The notes beneath the pieces were generated by a model, which ran no database searches, was not told the origin of the DNA, and saw nothing but the letters and a program-made list of their open reading frames with translations. Positions 1 through 11,091 of a stretch of 18,343 nt of DNA are shown here, in pieces (positions within the stretch are counted from its first letter, which is position 1; each line of letters starts with the position of its first letter). The position numbers were made by a program, and so were the translations under genes. Source of the stretch: Baffinella frigidus. Its lineage: Eukaryota > Cryptophyceae > Cryptomonadales > Baffinellaceae. The stretch is from assembly GCA_026770585.1 (NCBI GenBank), contig MU646304.1, positions 1,237,362-1,255,704 on the forward strand. Direction: 5' to 3'.

Positions 1-80
<80 letters not shown>
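1..80. repeat. (CA)n microsatellite
   Basis: About 39 uninterrupted CA units, starting at the window edge. It lies in the intron, or flank, upstream of exon 1. Confidence 0.97.
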
Positions 81-83
<3 letters not shown>

Positions 84-418
84 CTCCGAAGTCCGTTTTG
101 CCATGACCCGTGGAATCACCACTGGCTTTAACCTCACCTTCGAAGCAAGCGGGTCCGCTCTCGATACAGAAACAGGGTTCGTTGTTTCTTGATCGTTGGT
201 TCTGGATTGTTGGTGTTGGGTCATTAGTGCTGGTTTTGCTTTCGAAGCAGGAGGTACAATCTCTCTCTCTCGTGTGCACACACACGCCCACAACTCCCAG
301 GAAGTACGCTCGGAATCGCCCTTGGCAGTTGGTCATCGGTTATTGGTTCTTGGTTATGGGTTATTGGTGTTTGGTTCTGAAGTTGCCCTGAAAGCAGGCG
401 GTGCCGCTCTCGATCCAG
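81..418 (+). other. Intron before exon 1, with an acceptor-edge copy
   Basis: No convincing exon. At 141-175 there is a copy of the exon 1 acceptor edge (gcgggtccgctctcgatacag then AAAC) matching 388-422. The rest is GT-rich filler of the type ttggttatgggttattgg. The next exon to the left must lie outside the window. Confidence 0.6.
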
Positions 419-469
419 AAACTGGCGCACCTCAAGCAGCTCGACCTTGGCGAAAACCGCATCACCGAG
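419..469 (+). CDS. LRR exon 1 (block A)
   Basis: Encodes KLAHLKQLDLGENRITE, 17 codons, phase 0 at both ends, between gatccag and the donor gtcctg. The LxLxxN strand LDLGEN is followed by RITE. Joined to exon 2 it gives ITE-IPPEV, the normal LRR continuation, so the 1.1-kb intron is well supported. The repeat has lost its N-terminal half, which must lie in an exon left of the window. Both edges are duplicated in the flanking introns (141-175 and 581-630). Confidence 0.85.
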
Positions 470-3400
470 GTCCTGCCCCCCCCCTCTTCCATCTCTGCAT
501 GTCTCTATCTATCGTCCATCTCTGTGTATCGATATCCCTCCCTCTCTTCCTCTCTTCCTCTCTTCCTCTCGGGACCTCACCGAAAACCGAATCACCGAGG
601 TCCCGCTCCCCCCCTCTTCCATCTCTGCATATCGCTCGTACGCTCTCTCTCTCCCTCCTCTCCCCCTGCCTCCCTCCCTCTCGTCCTCTCGGGTCTCACC
701 CCGCCGAAGTGACGCACTGGCCATGCAATTATCGCTGACGTTTTCCAGCGTCGCATTTTCATGAGAGTGCATTCATAGGGTCCGATACCCCATACACGCG
801 TATATAGCTCTGTCATAATACTGAGGTTGTGCCGATCATCCGAAGCCAAACAGTCGCAATGCAAGTCTCGCCCACCCAGCATGGTTGTGCGCACAACCAT
901 GAGAGTGAATTTGCAGGGTCCGAAACCCAAACACGACTTGGCGGTAACTTTAGCAGTGATGTCAACTGGATGGCAACTTAGACAGTGTCCGCCAAGCAGA
1001 TTCCGCCGGAAGTGTCGGACCTTCAGACAATCTATTATGTTCTCATCCGCGAAATTTAACTAGGGTTCCATCTGAGGTGTTAAGGCCACGGTTCGTACAC
1101 TCATGGCGGAACCTGGCTGAAATTGACCTGAATTTGCTCACTGTCTGAGTTGGCACCCAGTTGGCTGCACTGCTAAAGTTGCCGCCCAGTTGATTTCACT
1201 ACTAAAGTTGCCGGTAATCAAGAAAATTCCGTCGGAGGTGTCGGACCTGCAGCAGCGGTGGAACCTGTGTTTTTGACAAAGGCAAAATCCACATAAATTT
1301 GGCGGAAACTGTTCATAAAGCAGGCTAAAACACAGTCTGCGACAGTGTTTGCTAAGTTTAAATCACAGTCTGTGAAAGTGAGGTCAAGCAGATTCCGCCG
1401 GAGGTGTCAACCCTGCAGCAGCGGCGGTGGCTCAACCTCTACAGGAAGGGAAGTCAACTGGACGGCAACTTTAAACTGCAGGGTAACGTTAGCAGTAAAG
1501 TCAACTGGATAGCAACTTAGATAACCCTAACCCCTGAACCCGAAACTCTAAACTCCAAAACGAAAACCCTAAACTCCAAACCCTAAACCGTAAACCCGAA
1601 TGCAGATTCCGCCGGAGGTGTCAGACCTGCAGCACCTGCGGTGGCTCAACCTCTACGAAAACCACCTCTCCCAACTCCCGCACACCATCGGTGCGGCCCT
1701 GCCGGGGCACCACTCAATTCCAGGGTGGTTTGACCTTTGGTCTTAGATTTCCTTGATTCTCGGGTCTGGAGGTGATTCCCTCTACGAGAGTCAACTCTCC
1801 CAGCTCCCGCTCACCATCGGTACCTCCCTACACCCTCAAACATACACCCTCTACCCTAATCCCCCAACCCCAAGAACGTACACAATTGGTACCTAGCGGG
1901 GAAGTTCTCGATGCCAGGGTGTTTTGACATAGGGTATTTAACGACGGCTGGCCTCTGGTCTCCCAGCTCCCGCATACCATCGGCACATCCCGCGCCCGCA
2001 CACGAAAGGATTGCGCGACCAGTGACCAACACCCAATGGCGGCCTTGAACCTCCCTTGATCACTTGGGTTTGGGGAACTCCTCGATTCCAGGCTAGTTAA
2101 ACCTGCGCGATTCGACTACGGCACACGCAGGGCTGCCCTACAAGAGACGCGCCGTACGGAATGCAAGACTCAACCCCGAACCCTGAACCATGAACCAAAA
2201 ACCATGAACCATGAACCCTGAACTCTGAACCCTGAACCTTGAACCCTGAACCCTGCGAAACCTCAAACCCCTGAACCCTAAATCCTAAACCCTAAACCTC
2301 AAACTCTAAACACTGAACCCTAAACCCTGAACCCTGAACCCTGAACCCTGAACCCTGAACACTAAATCATAAAGCCTTGCCTCTCTGCAGGGCTCCTGAC
2401 GAACCTGATATTCCTCTCCGCGGGGCAAAACAAGCTCCCCTTCCTGCCCGAGAGCATCAGGAGCTGCAAGTACCTCACCACTCTCGACATCTCGTGGAAC
2501 AAGCTCGCTACGCTGCGTAAACCCCACATCCTACACCCTATAACAGTCAACACTCAACCCTCAACCGCAAACCCTCCAACACTGAACTCTAAACCCCAAA
2601 CCCCAAACCCTAAACCCTACAACACTGAACCCTAAACCACAAACCCTAAACCCTACAACGCTGAACCCTAAACCCCACATCCTACACCCTATACCTGATA
2701 CCATAAACCCTAACCCCCAACCCCCAAACCCTAAACCCTAGACCCTAAACCTCAAAACCCAAACCACAATCCCTAAACCGTAACCCCTCAACCCTACACC
2801 CTAAACTATAAGCCCTGAACCCTAAAACCCTAAACCAAAACCAGATGACGGGGTATCGGAGCTTCGAGGCCTGAAAGTGCTGGACATGGCGCATAACCGC
2901 TTTGCTGAGGTGAAAATTCTTGTGGGTGTGGCCTATATATGATAGATGGACGGCTTATTTGGACGTGACGGTAGTAACTTTTTGTACCGGCTTGTACCTT
3001 TTTGTACCGCCTTGTTACAGCCCGGTACTACTTTCGGGACGTGACAGCAGCCCGTCCCACCATACGTGCTAGCGTATTTGACACGCGTGTGTGTGTGTGG
3101 TCGATACACGTGTTGTCGTGTTGAACACGTGCAGCCCCTACTTTAAAACCTCGGATTTGCCATCTGCCGTTCGCGCAAGTCTCCCCCGCCGATTGAGCGA
3201 TCCGTGCTTGAAATTTCAACATGATTTCGCCCCTAGTTTTTGGTTTCGTCAAGTAAACAAAAACAATACGTCTGTCAAGTGAACAGAATGTGAAGTGAAG
3301 AAGCGTTTTCTGGTGGGCAGGTCCCGCACTGCCTGTGGTCGCTCTTCAAGCTCAACACCCTCGACCTCCGCGACAACCTTCTCGAGGAGCTCCCTTCCAA

Positions 3401-3915
3401 GATGGTCAAACTCTCCACGCTCGAGACCCTGGTGCGCCACTCCCCTCCCTCCCTCTCGCGCATGCAGCATAGCGCCTCGCACGCAACCTAGACCATAGAT
3501 CCCAAACCAGAAATCCTGATCCCTAAACCCCAAACCCCAAACCCCAAACCCCAACGCAGCATCTGCAAGACAACCGGCTGGTGGAGCCACCACCGCACAT
3601 CACCAAGTTCGGCGGCTTCACGCACATCATGGACTACCTTCAGGCTCCCCCACACCCCGACCCCGATTCATCCTCCGACCTCCCAACTCCAACCTGTCCC
3701 ACGTTCCAAACCTGCGATATATCTGGTAATTTCTCTTGCGTCACACGGTTACATTCAAGCGAGGCTCTAAGCTTTTGGTTGCATATCTCAAAGTTGGGAG
3801 GCTTCAAGCACATGATGGACTACCTCGAGGCTCCAAACCATGCCCCGCACATCCCGCACCCCATCTTGCCTCCAACCACGTAACTCCACGACGCTGACAA
3901 AAATACTTTGACTGC

Positions 3916-3947
<32 letters not shown>

Positions 3948-6900
3948 TGATAATAATAATAATAATAACAGCATTTTCCCCTCCTCTGGGGAGCAGCGAA
4001 TGGAGAAGGCGAAACGGACCGACTTCCTGGACCTGGGGCGCCTGGCGCTCACCGTTGTCCCGACTTCGGTACTCCCCCGATCTACTTTCGGAAAATTCTT
4101 GATTCGGTTGCACTTTCATGCGATGTTAGGCGTGGGTGGTATGCCCGAGATAGTCCTACTAGAGACCTCTGTGGCGGCATGCGTGGTGTGAAGCCGCACA
4201 ACGTATGTTGCTGGGTTTACAGTTTGGAGGCTGAGCTTGGCGACTTGGGGGAGGTCCTGAACAAGACCCAAACCCTAAATCGCAAACCGTAAATCAGGTG
4301 CTGCTCAAGACAACGATCACGGGGCTGTCGTTCCGCAAGAACAACATCACCTCCCTCCGCTACCAGGGCTCCGACGAGCTGGTGCCCCTACACCCTACAC
4401 CCTGCAGCCTACGTTCTACACCCTACACCCTGACCATTTATCCCACACCCTGACCCTACATCCTACACCCTGACCCTACATCCTACACCCTACACCCTAA
4501 ACCCTACACCCTACACCCTACACCCTACTCCCTGCTCCCTACTCCCTGCTTCCTACCTTCCAGACACAACAGGCTGGTGCACCTGCACTCTACACCCTAA
4601 ACCCTACACGATGGAACCAAAACCTCAAAACCTAAACCCTGAACCCTGAAGCCCAAACATATTCCCTCCCCCTGCTCCATGCGCGTTGTCGATAGTACAG
4701 ACAAACTGTGTTTTGTTTCAAGTACAAACAGACAAACTGTGTTTTGTTTTAAGTACAAAAACAGTTTTTAAAAAAAACTCTCACTTCGATTTGATAGTTA
4801 GGAAGAGTTCGACTGTCCGCCGCACGTCGCAAACGTCATCCCTGGCATAGACGACAGTCGTGTGGTCTAAAAACAAATACATTTGAATGTGCACGTGAGA
4901 TTGGCCCTGAAGCTCGAGCGATGAGCAGGTGATCTGCGACGCGGCAATGCTCAACGCCATTCAAGTCATCGGCGCCCCAGTACGCTCCCTCCCTCTGCCT
5001 CACTCGGACTCACTGACCGACTATTCTCAAGTTGACATGCTGGGTGTGTGGTACAAACTCGTCAACTTCGGAGCGGAAAAGCGCCCGGGCTAAGAGACAT
5101 CCCACCAGGCCTGCACGTGGTCCTACCCGGGTGGACAGGCCCGCCTCACATCTGGAGTTGACTTTAGAGCTGGAGTTGACTTCGGTCAGGAGTTGACAAC
5201 GTATGGGGCGTGCGGCGTGCAGGTCCAGAGCCGCGGGCTGGCTCTGTCTCTCCTGACGAACCTCGTGAAGCTGGACATCTCGTGCAACAAGATCCAGACC
5301 CTCCCTGTCGACCTCCTCCTCCTCTCCAGGTCTGCAGCATCTCTCAGGGTTCAGGGTTTGGGTTTGCGCCGAGCCGCCTTTACCCCTGCAAACCCGCACG
5401 CCTCGCCACTCACCGTGTCACCTACAAACGGTGTTCCCTGCTTCATAACCTGTGCATCATAAACCCCATCATAAACCCCTAAATCCCTGATCATCATAAA
5501 CCCCTAAATCCCTGATCCCATCATAAACCCCTAAATCCCTGAACCCCAACCAGTCTGGAGTCGCTCAACGTGAGTGACAACCACCTCGCCACGCTGTACC
5601 TAGAAGTGGCATTCATGCCGAAGCTCACTGAAATCCTCCGCGAGGACAACGACTGGCGGTTCCGACCCCCTCCATTCCTCCCCCCCTCTCTATGTATCTT
5701 TTTTTTCACTCTCTTCTTCTCTATCTCTCTCCCCCTCCCTCCCTTCCTCCCTCCCTTCACTGTCGCCCGTCTGTCCTCCAGCATCTCTATCGAGTTGCCT
5801 TGGTCGGTGGGTGAGGTCCATTCCCGCGGCAGGTCCCCGCACATGTCGATCATCAACCTCCCGACGCCGGACATGCTCGACTATATGAAGGAGGTTTCGC
5901 GCCTCGCCTCTGTTGCTAGCAGGAAACTGGATTTTACCGCGAAATCAAACTCAGTTCAAAATCCTGTTTCTCGCTAGCTTTGGGGATGTAATTTGCTATT
6001 TTGGCCTCGATGCAGCTGTACCATAGCACAAACACAAACCATCAGATCGCAAAAAGGTGATTTATATGGAATGTTTTTTAATATGAAATCCCCCTCACCG
6101 TCTCTTGAAATAATGAATTCTGCCCCGTTGGAATTCATCCCGCTGCCTCCTACCTACACGTTGGTGTGTGTTGTTTCAGAGATTTCAACCGAAATTAGTG
6201 TGGGTGCGCTGCGAAAAGGTGTCCCCCTAAACTCTGGAGCGTAAACACTAAACACTGGCTGAACACTCAACACTCAACACTCAACACTCAACACTCAACA
6301 CTAAACACCAAACACAAAACACTAAGCACTAAACACTAAGCACTCAACAATCAACACTAGACACTCAACACTAAACAATACACTAAACACTCAACAGTGA
6401 CACGCGAGGCGCTTGCTGACAGGTACACGCGGCGCATGCATCGGGGGTGCTGAAGCTGAACAACAGGAGGATGCAAGCGGTCACTCCTGACATCACCTTG
6501 GCAGAGAACCTCCGCGTTCTCGATCTCAGGTATGAGCCCGTTCTCACAACCGTGTGAGAGTCTTTCTATTGTATGCTACATAAATGGCCACGTGGGGAGA
6601 GTTTTTCAGGCGAAAGGCCCATGGGAGTGACTTAGGCAAGGTGGTGCCTCTCCTGACATCACCTTCGCTGAGAACCTTTGCGTTCTCGATCTCAGGTGCA
6701 CGTCACACCTGGGTTAGGAGTTAGGGGTTGCCAGGCTGCATAAGATCGATCTCAGGTACGTCTCTCACCACATATTGATGCTGGATTTGAATCGGCCAGA
6801 ATCGTAAGTCAGGGGGATATTCTAGTCGGTTCTAACGAAAACTTGGTTAGGAGGATGCAGGCAGTCACCCCGGTCATGACCTTGGCACAGAACCTCCGCG

Positions 6901-9900
6901 TTCTCGATCCCAGGTGCACGTCACACCTGGGTTAGGAGTTAGGGGCTAGGGTTTAAACCACACACCAAACAAGTGCACGCAGACAGATTCAATTTGAAGC
7001 ACCGGTGCTGCTGAGACAGAGGCTATGTGGGGGTGCATACATACCGTCTCTGCTTGCATTGACAGACGTCTCTCTCCAACATGTGCTTTTCTATCTAGTA
7101 GCCTCAACGTGACAGACCAGCTATCCAACGACATGTCAGCCCTCCAGATCCTCTGGAGAGCTGACCTCAAACGGCCCGTGTTTGGTGAACGCTGACCCCC
7201 AAAAGGCGCGTGTTCGGTATACGCTGACCCCAAATGGCGCGTCGCTGACCTCAAACGGCGTGTTTGGGGTGTACGCTGACCCCAATTCGCGCGTTGTCTC
7301 CCCGGCAGCCGGAACTTGATCGACCAGCTCCCCAACGACATCTCCGCCCTCCAAATCCTGGAAGAGCTGTACCTCCGCGAAAACCGCCTGACGACCCTCC
7401 CGTGGGAGCTTGGGGGGTTGCATCTGCTCACGTGGCTCGACCTCGGCCAGAATAAGATGGTTACCAACCCCCACCCTGCCCTTCAACTCCAACCAGCTCT
7501 CCCAAGCCAAGCGTTTCGCTCTAACCAGTCGCCCTCCCGCGCCAAGTGTTTCGACCTGTTTCCTCTGGCGGAGTCCGCGCGGCCCTGGTGCAAATCACAC
7601 ACGCGGCACTTGGTTCGGATGTGAAGGGCATCGTACGTGGGGCTCAAGCCTGAACCCTAAACCCCAAACCTTGAATCAGGTGGAGCTTCCTGGGGTGGTG
7701 GGGACGCTGTCACAGCTGCAGGTTTGGCATCGCACCCCTAAACCCGAAACCCGAAACCCGAAACCCGAATTCAGAAACCCCAAAAACCAGAAACCAGAAA
7801 CCAGAAATCAGAAATCAGAAACCAGAAACCAGAAACCAGAAACCAGAAACCAGAAACCTGAAACCCAAAACCAGGGGCTGCTGCTCGACAAGAACGGGCT
7901 GGCGAAGCTGCCCAACTCGATCGGGGATCTCCCGCAGCTTGAGCGGCTTGTCTTCGACTCCAACAACCTCGTCGTGCGTCTCCTCTCTCTCTCGCTGTCT
8001 CTCTCTTGCTCGCTCTATATCTTCTCGCCCCGCCTCCATCTCGCATCGTTTCCCTCGCTCTCACTCTCACGCACTCTCTTTCTTTCACACACGCACACAC
8101 ACACCTTGACACACAAACACACAACCCATCCATCTCTCTCGTTCCCTATCCCCCGCTGGCCATCTGCATCCGGCCCGTGAGCTCGTGCTAGTCCTGACGG
8201 ACCCACACAAGACTTTTTGCCGGCCCACACACGGTTGACATTTGCGAGATGATGGCAGACGCTGCCGCGGGGGTTCGTGAATTTGACGTCGCTGACGCTG
8301 ATAGATAGACGCGAGCAACAACGTTAAGTTGGCATACGTTAGGTTAACATGTGAGCGTTAAGTCGGCATAAGTCAATTGTCCGGTTGACATCCGTTAAGT
8401 GTTCAGTTGACATACGTTAAGTGTTGAGTTGACGTATGTCAAGTTGACATGTGCGAGGTGTTGGCAGACGCTGCCGCCGGGGTTCGTGAACCTAACGTCG
8501 CTGACGCTCATGGACGCGAGCAACAACATGCTGCACTCCCTCCCGGCCAAGCTCGGCAACATGCGATCACTCGAGGAGCTCCACTGCCAGGCACACCCCA
8601 TCTCCTACTGCCTAAGCTTGTGCTGGTTTCGAGCATGGCCTTGTACGTCGAGAAAGGTCTCCTAGCAAGGCATGTGACGTCGAGAAAGGTTTCTGGTGTG
8701 CACACCAGAAGCTTGGGGGGTTGCATCTGCTCACGTGGCTCGACCTCGGCCAGAATAAGATGGTTACCAACCCCCACCCTTTCTGGCGGGCGCTGCGCCA
8801 GCTTCTCGGGTGGCCGGGGCGCAGGACAACACACCAATCATCCTGCCAGTTGTGCATGCACCTAAACCCTGAACCCTAAACCCTAAACCTTAAACCCTAA
8901 ACTCCAAAACCCAAACCCTAAACCCTAATCCTCAACCCTGAAGCAGGACAACGAGCTGCTGGTGCTGCCGGAGAGCATCTGTAACTGCACCAACCTCCAC
9001 ACCCTCGAGGTGCCCTCCCTGCACAATGCATTCGCGACGCGAAGCCTGCCGCCATTGTCAATTTGCGCGTATCCTCACCACCCCCTATCGGTGCTTGAAT
9101 TGCACCAACCTCCACACCCTCGAGGTGCAACCAGGCCCCTCTCCATTTTTGAGAATTTGGTGCAAAAATCCCAGTGCACACATTGTGCAACACAGAGTAC
9201 AGTATGTTACGTTTTCTTTCGCCGTCATTCCATGTGCACCACATAATATTCTGCTACGTTTCTCGTGTCGTCGCGAACAATGAAGCGCACTGAAGCGTTC
9301 TCGGTCTCGCGCAGTTGCGGAACAACTTCATCGAGAGGCTGCCCGGCAAGATCCACTACCTGACCAACCTCACCCACCTCTCCGTGCGAAACAACAAGGT
9401 CTCCCCCGGGTCTTTGTTCGTGGTGTCGCGGTCGCGGGCACATCTCACACGTGCCCCAAAAATATGGATTCGCGAGAAAAAATCGTAGCCCCCAGTGCGA
9501 GTGGCGTGTTTTCACGTGGTGGCCATGTTGGGTTCAATTTGTCATGAACGCACCTGTATCTATGGTGGGGTGGCTGGTGCAAAAGTCCCAATTCGGGTTT
9601 CGTCAATGGTAGCCCACAGTGCGTGTTTTCACGTGGTGTCTCGTGGTGTGGCAGTAACGATGTTCTGCGTGGTGTGTACACCTGGCAGTAACGAGGTTGC
9701 GTGTGGTGTGTCGGCAGGTGCAAGTGCTGCCGTCGGTGCTCTGCCAGAACCCTCTCCTCGCCAACCTCGATATCGACCAGGTCACCTGTCCTTTTCGGGT
9801 TTACCGTTTAGGGGCTAGAGTGTACGGTTTTTCGGTGTATGGTGTAGGGCACACTCCCACGGCGTGTTTCAGAAGCCTCTCATCGCCTGCCTCGACATCG

Positions 9901-10918
9901 ACCAGGCACTCCACCCTAACCCCGTGTGTCTAACCCCTAAACCCTAAACCCTCGTGCATAACCCCTGAACCCTAACCCTACACCCTAAACCCTAACCCTA
10001 AACCCTAAACCCTAAACCCTAAACCCCAAACCGCGCGCGCTCCTTGCCAATCTCGACATCGAGCAGGCCGCAACATGACAAGGCAGTCACCTCGGACAGT
10101 TGGCTTCGGCGGTCACGCGGGCGCTCAAGAGCCTGCCGGCGGGGCTGTTCCTCCTTGCCAATCTCGACATCGAGCAGGATTTAGCCGTTACGGTTTACTG
10201 TTTACGGGTGTACGGATTACTGTTTACGGTTTAGAGTTCACGGTCGATGGTGCAGGGTTGAGCGTGTGGGGTGTAGGGTGCAGGGTATACGCCGTCGTTT
10301 GACTGAACCTGTCATCAGTGCTGACCGTGCAGGGTTCAGGTTGTGGGCACGTCGTTGGCGGTCCTGGATGTGTGGAACAACACGATCCACTCATGCAGGA
10401 TATGATCCGCGTGTTCAGTGTGCAAGGGTTCAGGGCATAGGGTTTGGGGGTTACGGTTGACGGCGTATGGCTGACGCGGTCTCCTTGATGGCAGAACCCG
10501 ATCCTGGACCCGCCGGTGCTGGTGCTCAAGCAGGGCTTCCAGGCTGTCATGGCCTACCTCCGCCGCATGTACGACGTCTACTTCACGTATACCGCCCTAC
10601 AACCGAAACCCGAACCCCTAAACCCTACTTCGCGGTCACCACCCTGACGCCTAACCCCTAAACTCAGAACCTACTTCACGTAAACTGCCCCAACTTCTGA
10701 ACCCTAACCCCTTAACCCAAAATCCAAAAACAAAAACCAAAAAACTAACCAAAAAAAGCAAAAAAAAAAAAAAAAAAAAACACTCCAAACCAGGGGGCAT
10801 CTTGACCTATCGGGGCTGGACCTGAAAGACCTCCCCGCGGACCTCCTGGGCGCGCTCAACCTCAACGCCGGCTCCGACGAGGTCAAAGAGAGACATAAAG
10901 AGAGACAGAGCGACAGAG

Positions 10919-10949
<31 letters not shown>

Positions 10950-10956
10950 AAGAGAG

Positions 10957-11031
<75 letters not shown>

Positions 11032-11044
11032 CAGACGTACAGAC

Positions 11045-11091
<47 letters not shown>

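Noticed and set aside
4000-4002. ATG as a gene start for a protein beginning MEKAKRTDF
   Set aside because: Frame, LRR phase and the 11-residue linker continue from exon 6 through 3997, so this methionine is internal.
3804-4119. Frames with long Ile, Leu or Met runs
   Set aside because: Translation of the AAT microsatellite.
4562-4590. LRR-like string HNRLVHL after cttccag in intron 8
   Set aside because: Its frame needs a phase-2 entry, which the phase-0 exon 8 does not give, and a stop follows within a few codons; probably a decayed copy of exon 6's start.
6946-7467. Minus-strand frame of 173 codons
   Set aside because: Shadow of exon 14 plus the 30-bp minisatellite and the exon edge copy; no motif.
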